Shown piece after piece: positions 33,220-45,475 of a stretch of DNA of 64,000 nucleotides. The translations under genes were made by a program, and so were the position numbers. The notes under the pieces were generated by a model. It made no database searches, was not told the origin of the DNA, and saw only the letters and a list, made by a program, of their open reading frames with translations. The stretch is from contig OX359249.1 in the NCBI GenBank assembly GCA_947179485.1, forward strand, positions 52,277,402 through 52,341,401. The letters run 5' to 3'. Each line of letters begins with the position of its first letter. Position 1 is the first letter of the stretch. This DNA is from Allacma fusca. Taxonomy: Eukaryota; Arthropoda; Collembola; Symphypleona; Sminthuridae.

Positions 33220-33909
33220 CATGCTGCGTGCTATAAAAAGCGCTTTATGGCAATGTGTACTCGCAAACCTAAAAGGTGCGTTGAGGAGAGAGCGAAGATT
33301 TAAAAATGCCCCACTTCCACTTTCTCTGTCGTCTTCAAATTATAATATTAGGATTTTAAAATGCCTGTTATCAATTTTAGTTACGGTATGTTGAAATTAC
33401 ATTGAACGACTGAAAATAGTTACATAAACAATAGACTGCAAAATAGTCATATTAACAGGACAATTTCAAAGCAAGGCTGGCTGCCAAACATTTAGTCAGC
33501 TTAAATAGTTTAATCACCTTTTTAAACGTACCATGTATAACCTTTATTTATCAAAACATTTAATTATTTTGAAAAACATTTATACCCTGCAACATCAGAT
33601 TAACTTAACAGCGTTGAATTGTTTTTGTCTACCGTCCTACATGCATCCTACTGTAATTTAAAAGCAGCTGATTCGATATTAACCCACGAATTATCTACTA
33701 GCTACTGCTAGCATAAATTGGGTGACTTTATTATTGTTGACGATGGGCTATAAACCTCCATGTCAGTATCCACACTATTTATGTTTATTGTAACAGATAA
33801 AGCCACTCCAGCAATGAAGTTGCTACAAATAGCTATTTACGAAATGTAAAAAAAGTATTAACTATTTAATATTGGGTAATTTCATTAATAGGCTACAGAC
33901 GGGGCAAAT

Positions 33910-34092
33910 GTATTTTCTGCAATAACTCTGTGCATTACTGTAAAAAATATAACTTCTATTTTGTATTTAATACAATAGGGTTGTATTTTTAACGGATATT
34001 GTATATAAAACATTATTGTTGCATTTAAATTATTATTAAAATTCATTGCTGCCAGATATCCCATCCGCGTCGGCGGATGGCTTGATTGCTAG
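33910..34092 (+). mobile_element. Helitron 3' end
   Basis: Matches the last 150-180 bp of the Helitron at 30644-31153, ending in the hairpin CCATCCGCG-TC-GGCGGATGG, then CTTGATTG and CTAG|T. The 5' end of this copy was not located upstream. Confidence 0.75.
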
Positions 34093-34163
34093 TATAGGAT
34101 ATACATAATACGTAATTACAATTTTCGCACAATTTTTGGCGACTGAACATGCAAATTTAACTA

Positions 34164-35287
34164 GGACGTAAAAGCAGCGCCTGGTTGCTCGAGTGGTAGC
34201 TCGGACTTAGAATTTTTTTGCTCTCCTCTGCTCTGATTACTATATGCATACACACTAACTTTTCATATGCTCGTATGTTTGTTACGAAGCTCGAGTTCCT
34301 ATAGCTCACAACTCTATGGCATCCCAGGAATCAAATGCAACTTCCACACTAACACACCGACACACCAGCGCAATGTATTTTCAATTGCAAATACAAACGT
34401 GGGTGACAGCGTAGCATTACAGTTTGATTAAATCTGTTTACTAAATTGATTCCGTGGGTCAGTATAATTTATTCCATGAGATTTTATATTGTACTATGAA
34501 GCAACTATGAGGGTTAGCTGAGTCCTTAAATTAGTACTTAAGGCTAGAAATATTCAAGTACACATACGCATATGCTGTGAGAGATGGATGGAAAACCATA
34601 GAGTATAGAAAGCAGCAGTGTGATGAGCAACTTGTAAGGTTAAGTGCAGGCAGAGTCAGAGATGCGCAAAGGAAACAGCCTTCCTTCAAGCCTTCGAAGG
34701 CGAAAATTCAATCAAAATTTCCCCTTCAAAATGTCCTAGAATGAAGCCCTCTGAAAAATCTGCCTTCCTTCACCCTTCCTTCCAAAATACATATGCTCAT
34801 TTTTGCCTTCAGCCTTCTTCTAAAAATAGCCTTCCTTCAATTTTATACTACAACCCGCTTAAAAACGTTTTGCACCAGCAGGATTCAGTGTAGTGAAGAT
34901 AGCGGCACACATTGTCAATTCACAAATTGGCTGCATTGTTGCGCTAGCAGTAAAACGTCGTTGCATATGCTATGCTTTCACGTTATAGAAATTTCGTGTA
35001 CCTGGAAGCCTTCACGGCCTTGGAGGGCTAATATTTAGGAAGCCTTCCTTCACAATCCTTCACTGCTAGTTTTTGTGAAGGCTTCCTTCAGCCTTCAGAA
35101 AAAAGTATCTCCATCCTTCATTCCTTCTGCAACGTTAAGAAAGTTACCTTTCCGCCTTCAAAGAAGCCTTCTTGGAAGGCTAGCCTTCGAAGGCTGCGCA
35201 TCTCTGGGCAGAGTACAGAGCAGAGGAGAGCAAAAAAATTCTAAGTCCGAGCTACCACTCGAGCAACCAGGCGCTGCTTTTACGTCC
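34164..35287. mobile_element. Element with 72-bp terminal inverted repeats containing a tRNA-like phrase
   Basis: GGACGTAAAAGCAGCGCC and the following 54 bases recur exactly or nearly so in inverse at 35216-35287. The repeat includes GGTTGCTCGAGTGGTAGCTC, which resembles a tRNA D-arm/A-box. No B-box or complete tRNA fold was found. The interior is interrupted by the hAT-like element at 34657-35206. No protein is encoded. Confidence 0.75.
34657..35206. mobile_element. hAT-like non-autonomous element, GCCTTCCTTCA array type
   Basis: The ends are CAGAGATGCGCA and TGCGCATCTCTG. Perfect 8-bp duplications ggcagagt lie at 34649-34656 and 35207-35214. GCCTTCCTTCAAGCCTTC-like arrays sit inside both ends. 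A partial relative lies at 63715-63947. Confidence 0.92.
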
Positions 35288-37440
35288 TTTATTCAATTTC
35301 ATTAATCGAAACAATCACAAAACGCGAGATGTTTATTTTTGGGTATGAACCATTAAAGACATCAATGCAAAGTTTTGAAAAATATAAAGTGACATCTCCG
35401 ACAGTAAAATTTTGGACCAAGAGTTGACAAAATGTCTTGATTCTCTCAACGGTAAATCAAAATAGCCAAAATTTCAGTTTGTTATAAACTCTAGTAAGAA
35501 TTAGTTTTACACGATATTCTCGGTTAATAATACTAGATTATTGTCCTCTCTCGTTGATGCATAAAGAACGAGACAAACGAGAATCTCGTTATGCTTATCC
35601 CTAATCCCAGCAACTTCACTTATCACTTGTTACAATTGCACGGCCTGTTTGAACCATTATTAGAGGCTAAGACAAATAAAAAACTCGAGGGGGCTACAAT
35701 GAGTAACGCTGCTTTGAGCCAATTATTGAGGTGCTTTAGAGCATGGCTATATATGCATCTTCACTCCAAGTTATTGATTGGCCGCAATCTACGCTCCTTT
35801 AAACCTCCTTAACAGTTAATTACCGCATGTACTCCGAAATTCGGCTTCCCTCAAAAGCCACTTGCATCAATAGTTGGCAAACTATTTCGCCCGAACAACA
35901 CCATGCGCTCCTTTCTTCCACATCTTGGGTTTGGTGGAAAGTTTCTCCGCAATCCCACTCCATACTTTAACTTTCCAAGCATTCAGAGTAAACCTACGCT
36001 CCTTTTGCAGTATAAAGGAAATATCCAGCGCTTTAGATTTCTAGGATAGCAATGAATTCTCTTTCGTGTTCCATTTCCACCACACTCCCTAGCACCTTTC
36101 CATTTAGTTGTAACAACTACCTGACTTTTGCTAGGAGATTGTTCCCAGGTTGTACTCGAACTAGAGAGAAAAAGGATTTTTATTCTAGCTTTGCTCTTCT
36201 GGGTTGTAATAAACAAATGCAAGTAGCAAGCAAGTCTACAACGGTTGTTAATGAAAGAGAGCAATGAGAGACCAGATGAGGACGCTTGGTTGCTTGATGA
36301 GGCGGAAGTGTGTACTCTGATTCGCTGCATCAGTTGGAGCTCAGTAATGAAACGAGGTCATTTGCACAAACAGCGTTCCATTAAATTCAAACCCGCTATT
36401 TCCTATTTGCATTCTCTCATTTCATCTCCGTCGCTGCCACGTCTTAATAAAGACATTTCTTCTTCCTAGACCATGAGCAGCCTCACAAGACTACAGTTGC
36501 CTCCAATTACCCGCCACATATTTCATTTCCTTGAACACTTCCGTCCACGTCACTGTAGTCCTAGACCTTTGTATACCCGCAGTTAGACTCAATCCATTCC
36601 TTCCCTTTGTCGTCAGCTCCCTTACTTGGAGTGAGTGGACGTTGTGGCATTGGGCCAAAATCAATGTTTCCTCAAGCTTCCTCACGGGTTGGCCGAGATG
36701 AGGGAATAAATGCAAATTTCAGGAATTCGCTTAGCCAATGCCATGAGTACATGATAATCAGCTGAGTAAATGCATCACGGCTAAAATAGCTAAACACCCA
36801 CACCTCATACCACAATAGGCCTGCAATATCTTACTCAAATTCCTTCCTCAAACATACAAACGAAACACAGAAACAACTTCACCCAGTGATTGCAGATACC
36901 AAATCGACATTGAAGGTGCCCCGAAACGACAATGTGATCTCCCGTGCCCTCAGATATACAAGTAATCTAAAAGTTCTATGGTGCTTACAAGGGAACATCG
37001 CAGGGTGGACAATCCAGGTTGGAAAGATGATATCTCTGGGCAACGTGTCTAAACCCGTTGACCGTCGCTACTTCTAACCTCTTTTATTTCATATCAACAG
37101 CCAAGAGCATACACAAACGTTTCTCTGTGTTTATGTATATGTATAGTGGAAGGAAGTAGAAAGGGGAAGAAAATGCTTTCTTTATTTCTTCATCTTGAGC
37201 ATGTGTGTGTGTGTGTTGAAGAAAGTTCACTATATACACAATTCTGTGTATGTGTGTGGGTTTGACTTTAGGCTGCCTGTAACAGTCCCAGTCCCGACGT
37301 ATTTTCAACGTTGGAAGTATTTTGATTAAAAGAAAGATTAAACGTCAGGTTCTATTCAGGGTTCAAATACAAAATAACTTCTGCTAACCAATTGTAATAT
37401 TCTGTATGTTTTTCTGCAACTTAGAAGCAAATGAATAGCT
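35288..37440. other. No gene recognised
   Basis: Among the least repetitive stretches of the window. Open frames such as 35983-36330 (-) and 36245-36469 (+) overlap and show no known domain. They are not called as genes. Confidence 0.35.
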
Positions 37441-37459
37441 CTTGCGGGTGATCTCATTG

Positions 37460-38180
37460 GAAATAATATACTACACACACAATACACTGTACACGCTTAA
37501 TATATTGTACCCATGCATTATATTATGCACTCACTTTACTGTACGCAGTCATTATACTGTAAAAATACGATATGGTGTACATACTAAATATATTGTAAAC
37601 ACTCAATATACTGTACACTCCTAATATAGTGTATAACACAAAATCTTGTACACAATTAATATATTCAGTACACAATCATTCTACTGTACAAACTCAATAT
37701 AATGTACCCACTCAGTACAACGTACACAATTACTATAATTTATACACTGAATATAGTGTACCGTGTACCCACTCATAATAAAAAAACACTTAAAAAATAT
37801 ATACTGAAACCTAAAAACTGCATATGCTTCACAATCGATATACTCCAGAAGATCAATATAATTTACACAGTAAATATTCTTTACACACTTATCATACTTT
37901 TGACACTTAATATAGTGTACCCATTCATTACTCTGTACAGTCTGTACATACTCAAAATACTGTGAAAACACATTATACGGTACACAACCGATATACGGTG
38001 CACATTCAATATGCTGTACACATTAAAAATACTGCAAAAATACAATAACGTGTACACATTAAAAATACTGCAAAAATACAATAACGTGTACACATTCAAA
38101 ATATTGCAAAAATACAATAACGTGTACACATTCAATGTATATAAAGTACCCAGCCAATGTAATTTATCCACTCATTATAA
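37460..38180. repeat. Degenerate tandem array on AATATACTGTACACACTC
   Basis: Units of roughly 20-25 bp (TGTACACA followed by an AT-rich segment) recur for about 700 bp. Near the right end, four more regular units of about 36 bp (GTGTACACATTAAAAATACT) lie at 38015-38135. The open frames in the array are by-products of the repeat. Confidence 0.8.
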
Positions 38181-38242
38181 TGAAGTATTGTGAATTGTGG
38201 GGACAGGCTTACAAATACTTGCTCGCACAAACCGTTTGGACT

Positions 38243-38400
38243 GCAGTCCAGGGAAAACGATTCAGTTCGGTCCAACATTTTGGATTGAATCGTTCGGTTC
38301 AGTCCAATTGAGGATTGAATCGAAAATATCGCGAATCGAACTGAATCGGACTGAATCGAATCGAAAATTTTCGGTCCCGGACTGAATCGGTCCGACCACT
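38243..38400. repeat. GATTGAATCG / CGGTCC motif array
   Basis: A short array of GAATCGGACTGAATCG-like motifs. The right edge, read inversely, is TAGTGGTCGGACCGATTCAG, hAT-like. The left edge CAGTCCAGGGAAAACGATTC is weakly similar. No duplication was seen. Confidence 0.5.
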
Positions 38401-38412
38401 AAGTGTGTACCG

Positions 38413-39105
38413 CAAAGATGGGCAAATGAAGTGCCTAAGCCTAAAGCCTGCCTATTTTCTTTCGACAAATACAGCCATCCTATATAGGCGGGTAGGATGT
38501 TTTAACGAAAAGAAGAGCCTTAATACCAAGGGTCAAGTACTCTAACTGCCTGCCTATTAGCCTATATCTGTCCTAGTGTACGTGTACATTGCTTGCCTGC
38601 CTATATTTGCTGTATAGCTTCTGACAGCGCTAGCCTATATAGGCGATATAATTGTGAGTTTTAGATAGTGCAAGCCGTATGGAATGATCATATACAATAA
38701 TTGGAATCCATGTAGGGGTTTCATTAATGATGTAGTAAACAAGTAGACTACATAGTATATACATGTGCATATACTCTGGTAATTACTGGTTTCAAGTAAT
38801 TCCCACCTCTTTGTCAGTCCGTCTCTGCTAACGTTTTCCCAAAGATCTTGTGATCTGTCCTAAAATAATTCGTGCTTTGAGAACGTTCCGGTCACCACTA
38901 ATGCCTAGTCTTTACTTGACGAACTTGTAGCCTGCCGGAGTAGCCCAGTCCCTTGTTCGGAAATATCTAAATGTCCTAGATTTTCCTAGGCCTATATTGT
39001 AGTGGTGACTGCCTAGAACCTCGCCTAGATTTATATCCCAATTTGCAGCATCCTAGAGCCTTAGCCTATTATAGGGCCTACAATCTAGGCAGGCGCCCAT
39101 GTTTG
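38413..39105. mobile_element. hAT-like non-autonomous element, GCCTAGCCTATAT array type
   Basis: The ends are CAAAGATGGGC and, inversely, CAAACATGGGCG. Perfect 8-bp duplications gtgtaccg lie at 38405-38412 and 39106-39113. AGCCTAAAGCCTGCCTAT-like repeats are found inside both ends, all in the same orientation. Confidence 0.9.
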
Positions 39106-39251
39106 GTGTACCGTGTATTAAATATAAACCAATTGAATCTCACCCTAAAAATTCCACGCTTATTAGCACTATTGTTATTAATTACTAACTTATTGCGGAG
39201 CTGTTCTCTAATTCGCTGAAAATATTTCAAATAGGTTGCCACAGTTATTTC

Positions 39252-40164
39252 CAGAGGTGTGGAAAATACATGAAATTTATTAATGAAATACAAAATACAA
39301 ATACATTTTCAGAAAAGTTAAAATGCAAATATAAACTACAAATACCAGGTGTAACTTAGTTAAGATACAAAATAAAATACAAATATCCGGAGTCATTTGG
39401 GAAAGATACAAAATAAAATACTTTGCTTCCATCAAAAAGAGAAAATATGAAATAAAAATACAGTATTTGAAATACGAAATACATATTGAAAATACTCTCA
39501 AATGTATCTCAAAGTACATATCTGAGATGTATCTAAAGTTTTTCTCTCAAATAATGCGATATATTTAAAAATGAATCAACTTACGTAAGGTAGCTGCAGG
39601 TAATTAGACTTTAAAGTTGTGCATTTATGTGTTTCAAAGCGAATTAACATGACCCTGGGTACAGAATATTTTTCCTTTAAACAAATAGTCTTATAACTCC
39701 TGGGTAATGTCTTTATATTCGCGTCACTAATTTAGTTAGCTGTATAGTTCTCGCAGATACAATGAAGTTTATGTATTTACATATACAGTAAGTTCTTCAA
39801 ACCCGCCAAACAAGTTTCAAAAACTGGTGTAAAAAAGTTTTAAATTAGTGCTTCTACATTGAAAATATTTATTTGAGTATGTTTTAGAGGCGACCTTAAC
39901 AATTGCCAGATTCATGTATTTTAAAAATATTCTGTATTTGAAATACTGGCTGGGTAAATACAAGATAAATAATTACAAAATAATATCACATTCGAAATCT
40001 TCAAAATACGAAATACAAAATACAGTAGACATGTTTGTGCTGACAAAATAAGAAATACAAAATACCTTAAACAATTTACGGCTAGAAAAATACCAAATAC
40101 GAAATACTAAATGTATTTCAAATACTATTTCAAATACAATATTTCAAAATATTCCACACCTCTG
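39252..40164. mobile_element. hAT-like non-autonomous element, GAAATACAAAATAC array type
   Basis: The ends are CAGAGGTGTGGAA and TTCCACACCTCTG, a typical hAT terminus. Perfect 8-bp duplications gttatttc lie at 39244-39251 and 40165-40172. AAATACAAAATACAAATAC arrays occupy about 39285-39500 and 39930-40150 around a non-repetitive centre. A truncated relative lies at 51437-51606. Confidence 0.93.
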
Positions 40165-40172
40165 GTTATTTC

Positions 40173-41490
40173 ACAATTGAACGTTCATTAAAGACGAACG
40201 TTTAAGTGTACTTTTATACCAAAGTGCAGTGAAAAATGTGTAAAGGTAAATATGGAAAGATGGAGAAATTGAATTGGATTGTAAATAGTGCATGTAGGAC
40301 ATACTAAAAAATAGTGTAGAAAGACCAACTGGTTATTTAGAAACGTCTTCTTCGTAGGAATTCACGCTGCTCCAGCAAGTCAAGTCTTTTGTCTTGGTCT
40401 TTCTTTGTGTCCTGAACATTACTAGTGGCTATAATTCTTGCGTAGCTTCCTTCCTAATGCTTTCGGTGTGTTTCTGGCTCCTCTGAGCTCAAGCTCTCTC
40501 GCCATGTCACATCCGCATGACTAATGCCCGGGTTGAAAGAAAAGTAATGGCGTGTAAAAGCGTGGAAGTCTGTCGGGACAACTGGAAATCCCCTGGCTGT
40601 GCCTATGGAGCCTTCCCGGCACTTCCCTTCCTAGATCAGGCTAGCTTAAGAGCTAAAGGGCAGGACCCGGGTTCACACACAGCGACTGCATTGAATTACA
40701 GATATGAAAAGAGTTACTGTGTTAGCTCATGAAAAATTATCTAATTGTATGGATCGGTAATTTTGAACTGAATTCAGTGAGCTTCACCCGTACTTAACTA
40801 TAGCCTGTTTTAATTATGCAGTCATAAAAAATTACTTCCAGCACAACCACAGATTGGAGTGTCATCTTAACCACACCATTTCTTACCGCTCGTGACCACG
40901 AACAGCCCACGTAATCATCACACGTAATCATCACACGTTGGTATAAGACCCGTCTATGCGCTCTTCTTAGATTTTAATGACAATTGGTTTACTGACTAAA
41001 TTCAGTGCGTAAATCAGGGTGATGAAAGAATTGTGTCTCCGTAGAACGTATTGACACATGTTAAAGGTCATTGGTGTAATGTGTTGTGCGTTCCTACACA
41101 GGTTCATATCACGGAGCTTGTACTCGCTTGTGATGAGTATACGTGTGTATCTATGATGATTACCTAAAAAGAGTTGGGAGTGGGTTGGATGTTGGATTTA
41201 GATGGGAACTTCATAAATTAGTTCTACATGGAAAAATTATGTAGACCATCATTCAGAAAATCATCAATTTACTTAAAAATAGATAAAGTGCTCACTATTT
41301 ATGAATAAGAGTGCTTACCTGACCTGGATGGAATTGGATTCACAGATTTCAGCAGGATAATATTTCATTATCGAGTTGGGTGTTGGGTCTCGTCAGTGTA
41401 GCTCAACACGTTCGATGTTGCTGAACCAATGAAGTTAGTAATGAGAATCAATTAATCCGGAAAACTGAGAAAGGCTGCCAATTTTTTTTA
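40173..41490. other. No gene recognised
   Basis: Mostly single-copy-looking DNA within the window. An open frame at 40517-40732 has no known domain. No feature can be supported. Confidence 0.35.
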
Positions 41491-41624
41491 AAACAACGAG
41501 CACTACAGATATACATATTGCGGGCTCAGCGAGGCAAATGTAAATAAAGAAGGCAGTAAATAGTTATATGAAATAGATATAGCTGTACAACTCTAGTGTA
41601 GACTAAAGTACGGTAATAAAATGA

Positions 41625-42087
41625 TTTTTTACGAAGATGCTTTTTTACTCATTCGCAAAAATTATAATTTTCAGCTTTTGAAAAAATTCGTTTTCGTAAA
41701 AAACGCAAAGCGTAGATATGCACTTACCCCCCCCCCTTGAAAAAAAAGATTTAAGGATAACTTCTACACCCTTTGACCAAATCCGAATATTAAGGGCTTG
41801 AAGTCAATGACAGAATTTGTACAACGTCCAATGCTTAACGTACATCTTCAGCGTGTATAGTTAACGAGATCTGAATCTGTTTATACCTAAGTTTTCCCGT
41901 GAGTCTACGGAATTGCCTATCCTAATACATTGCAGTTTTTTTAAAGGTCTTCCCCCACAACAACTTTGATAAAAGCTTGCACACATGACTGTCTAATTAT
42001 TGCAAGCTAGTGTGCAAAATCTTAAAATGTGCGACCAAGGGCTTGGACCCCTAAAAATTAATTACTTAAAAATGCGAATTATGGTTG

Positions 42088-42090
<3 letters not shown>
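41625..42090. repeat. Repeat family D, copy 2, left part (inverted)
   Basis: Inverse of about 21681-22157 with substitutions. Interrupted at 42090 by the LINE; it continues at 46744-46843 and, beyond a MITE, at 47669-47811. Confidence 0.8.
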
Positions 42091-42124
<34 letters not shown>

Positions 42125-42126
42125 TT
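42091..42126 (-). repeat. LINE 3' tail, (TCAA)n on the + strand
   Basis: Tandem ATCA repeats directly next to the left target duplication. Simple tetranucleotide tails are known at the 3' ends of several LINE clades. Confidence 0.85.
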
Positions 42127-42169
42127 ATTCATGTCATTCGGGTCTCGCCCATAACACAATTTAGTTACA

Positions 42170-45100
42170 TTAAAAATCATTACGCAAGTCGGCACATTCT
42201 GAAATAAAATTAATAATGCTGTATAGTTGGTTGGTATCCTGGACAATGAACAGAGTATAAAAATTTTCTCTTCTTTTATTGACTATATAATTTGCCAGGA
42301 ATCTTTCCCTGGGGGAAACGAGATGCGTACATTTTGTAAATACGTGGTAGTAATCATTTTCTTCATTTAAAGAGCAAAATTTACAGTTTTCTTTGTCAAA
42401 TTTAATTCTAATTTTCTTATAATACAATTTATCACTTCCTGCTCTTAATTGAGCAATAAGTCTTTTAGCACTAAGGGAGATGGGGGCTCTCAGGTAGTTT
42501 GAGGTGTGAGCATTTGTTTTCAGTAGTCTGAATTCATGGGAGTATGATGATTTGTAGATTCTTTGGATGTCCTTCTCTTCACATTGTAGTTTGATAGATT
42601 TCAGTATGTCTTCCAGATTATTCAGGAGAACTTCAGCTGATTGCCTGTTCCATACTGAGATGAAGCCATAGGTGCAAAGTATGTTTTTCATTTGGAGAAC
42701 CCAGTTGAATTTTGGACTTGCATGTTTTAGTTGGGATAGTTCCAGAAGCCTGTCGTAGCACTGCCTAACATATCTACTTTTGTCTAAGTTTAGAATTTTG
42801 GCCAAGAATAGGATGGACAATTTTATTATTTGCACCATGGAGTTTATTTTGCCTGTTTCGGATCTTACCCAGTATCTAGGAGTCGACCTAGGCAGCCAGA
42901 ACAGTTTCTTTAGGAAAAACTGCTGGACGGTTTCAATTTCCTCCAGTAGGTTCAGACTCCAAATTGGGGCGGCGTATTGATAAATGGGAAGAACTGTCGC
43001 GTTTACTAGTTTGGCTGTACTGTCCCAGGAGTCCATTGGCGCTTTGTTTAATGTGTTTACCAAGGCGTTTGAGGCAGCTGCGGTTTTGGATTTGATGTTG
43101 TCTAAGTGCTTCTTGAAGATTCCTGAGGATTGGAATATCACTCCTAAGTACATGTATTCTTTTACCTTTATGAATTCACTTCCGTTTAAGAACCATTTCG
43201 GCCTTTTTGGTGTTATTCCCCTATTGGAAAAAATCAATACGTTAGTTTTCAATAAATTTATTTCAAGACCCCTTAAGTTGCAGTATTCGTGGAGAATGTT
43301 AATTTTATTTTGTAAGCTAAGTTTGCTGTCAGCCAAGATGCATGTATCGTCAGAAAATAGGAGATTGCTTATTTTTCGTTCGTATCCCATGTTGATTGGA
43401 CTTGCACCATTTTCATTGAAGAAGTTGTCCATGTCGCTAATGTAGATGGAGAACAGTAGTGGGCTGAGGATTTCCCCTTGGAGGACGCCCATTGTTACCT
43501 CGATTGGTGTAGATAGGCCCTCCTCGCACCTGACGATGAAATTCGCATTTTCGTATAAGGACTTGATGATATTTATTATTTTCCCACTGACTCCAACCTC
43601 ATTCATCTTTTCCCATAATATTTGGTGTTTAATTGAGTCAAAGGCACGTTTAAAGTCCACGAATAGAGCAAATAGCTTACGATTTTTTGAAAGTCGAGCT
43701 TGCACTATAGAGTTGAGGCAGAAAATTTGGTCTTGGCATCCTCTTTTTTGTCGGAAGCCCGCTTGAGACTCTGGAAGGATCTTGTGTTTCTCGCACCAGT
43801 TGTAGAGACGAGTTTGAATTATGGTAGTAAATAATTTTGAAATAGTATTTATTAATGCTATTCCCCTGTAATTTACTGGAAGTTGTTCGTCCCCCTTTTT
43901 GAAGAGCGTCGTCATTTCGATTTCAGACCATTTTTTTGGCGTTTGTTCTGTCTTCCAAATGCTGTTGAAGATCACGAGAATTTCTGCTTTGAGGTTTGGA
44001 TGACAATTCTTCAAAAATTCGTTTGGAATTTTGTCAGTTCCTCGAGCTTTGTTATTTTTGAGAGTGCCTAAGGCTGAGTCGAGTTCCTCCATCAAAATAT
44101 TCCTGTCAAGTTCCTCATCATGTTTCCTAAATTCCTGAGTAGGCCCAAAGTATTTAAGAGGCATGTTTTCCTGGTAGAATTTAAGCCATTTTTCTTCACT
44201 AAGTAATTTGGGAGGTTGTCTGCTGTTACGGAAGGTATTTATTGTTTTCCAAAATTGTGAGGTATTTTTGTTGTCCCTTAGCTTCTGTTTGGTTGCTTCC
44301 CAGTGTTGTTTTTTCTTTAGCTTGAGCAGCCTGGAATGTGCCTTTTTGTATTCACAATACGCAACTACTTCTTGCTTGTTGAAAGACTGCCTGACTTTCT
44401 TCCAAAGGTCATTCAAAAAGTGTTTTGAGTTTTTACAGTCTGAATCGAACCATGGCTTTGGTTGCCAGATTCTTTTCCTTGAATTCCTGAGGAATTTCAT
44501 GTTGGTCTTTTCTGCTGCCTCCCTAATATTCGTTGCGATGTGTTCATAATGCTCGTCCACATTTTGTCCGCCAAAAGGAGAAAGAGAACCAAGGTAATTG
44601 TTGTAGTTTATTTGCTTATCAGAGTTCCATTTAAGTTGCTCCGTCCTTATGTCTACGGTCCATTTCTGCTGAATTCACAAGTTTAGTAATAGCTTTCCTA
44701 CAGCATGAGAGGATAGTGTAGAGTTTCTAAACGACAGGTCCTCGATAAGTCGGCCACAACACTCATTGACCCAAATCAAATCAATAACGCTTTTCCCCTG
44801 AGGTCCCACATATGTAAATACAGCTGGTCGGTCGGATGGTGATCGGCCATTTAATAGGATGAGATCCGCTTCTTCACACATTTTTACTAGAAGTTCCCCT
44901 CGTTTGGTTTAAGTAAGGTCCATAGTTTCTCTCTTGTTCTCAAGTTTTTCGTTGCAGAGGCTCTTTGCGTCGCTGTTTAGATTTCCTACCCTGGCATTGA
45001 AGTCGCCAGCTAGAATTATATTCTTCATTCCAAATCTTGTGGTTATGTCTACGATTATATCATTTAGTCTTGTCATTAAATAGTCCGAACTACTTCCCGG

Positions 45101-45457
45101 AGGAATGTACACAAATATTAAAATTAGCGAAGAACATGAGTAATCTTTTGGAATTATTTCCACTGCTATTACACCGAATTCATTATAAAAAATATCCCCA
45201 ATGTTAAAAATATATTTGTCAACGAGAATTATTTGCCCCCCACTTGCACGTCCCTTAGTTTTAGTTCTTTTTGCCTTCGAACTTATTAAAATAAAATCAT
45301 TAAGAATCTTCTTTTGGAGCACAGGATTATCATTTTCATTCCATGTTTCACAAATACATAAAATACCTGAGACTACTTGATCCAGTTCTTTGGGTGTTAA
45401 GTTTTTGAAGTTTGTTAGGCCCTCACAGTTCCAGATAGTTATGTTTGTTTTTTGCAT
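42170..45457 (-). pseudogene. LINE ORF2: AP endonuclease and reverse transcriptase, two nonsense codons
   Basis: A single frame of 1096 codons, broken by TAA at 44909-44911 and TGA at 44675-44677. The N-terminal endonuclease shows ICETWN, VYIPPG, GDFNARVG and SVIDLIWV; the usual SDH near its end reads SSH. The reverse transcriptase shows NYRGIALINTISKLF, LFVDFKRAFDSIKH, GVLQGEILSPLLF and the catalytic LLFSDDT (FSDD in place of the commoner YADD/FADD), then a thumb and a C-terminal CKFC-x7-H-x4-C motif. The product would nick the target and copy the element RNA. The 796-residue part downstream of the TGA is intact. ORF1 lies 18 bp upstream. Confidence 0.93.
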
Positions 45458-45475
45458 TATGGGCGAGGCGCTGTC

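Noticed and set aside
34178..34240. Possible tRNA gene (and its inverse at 35216-35287)
   Set aside because: Only D-arm-like and anticodon-arm-like phrases are present. No acceptor stem, T-arm or GTTCRANNC B-box follows.
37460..38180. Open frames of 60-96 codons rich in Tyr, Thr, Ile and Leu on both strands
   Set aside because: They are products of the AATATACTGTACACAC tandem array, with the same amino-acid pattern repeated in several frames.
43446..44549. Open frames on the + strand at 42984-43445, 43446-43766 and 44208-44549
   Set aside because: They are antisense to LINE ORF2, whose - strand frame carries all the reverse-transcriptase motifs.
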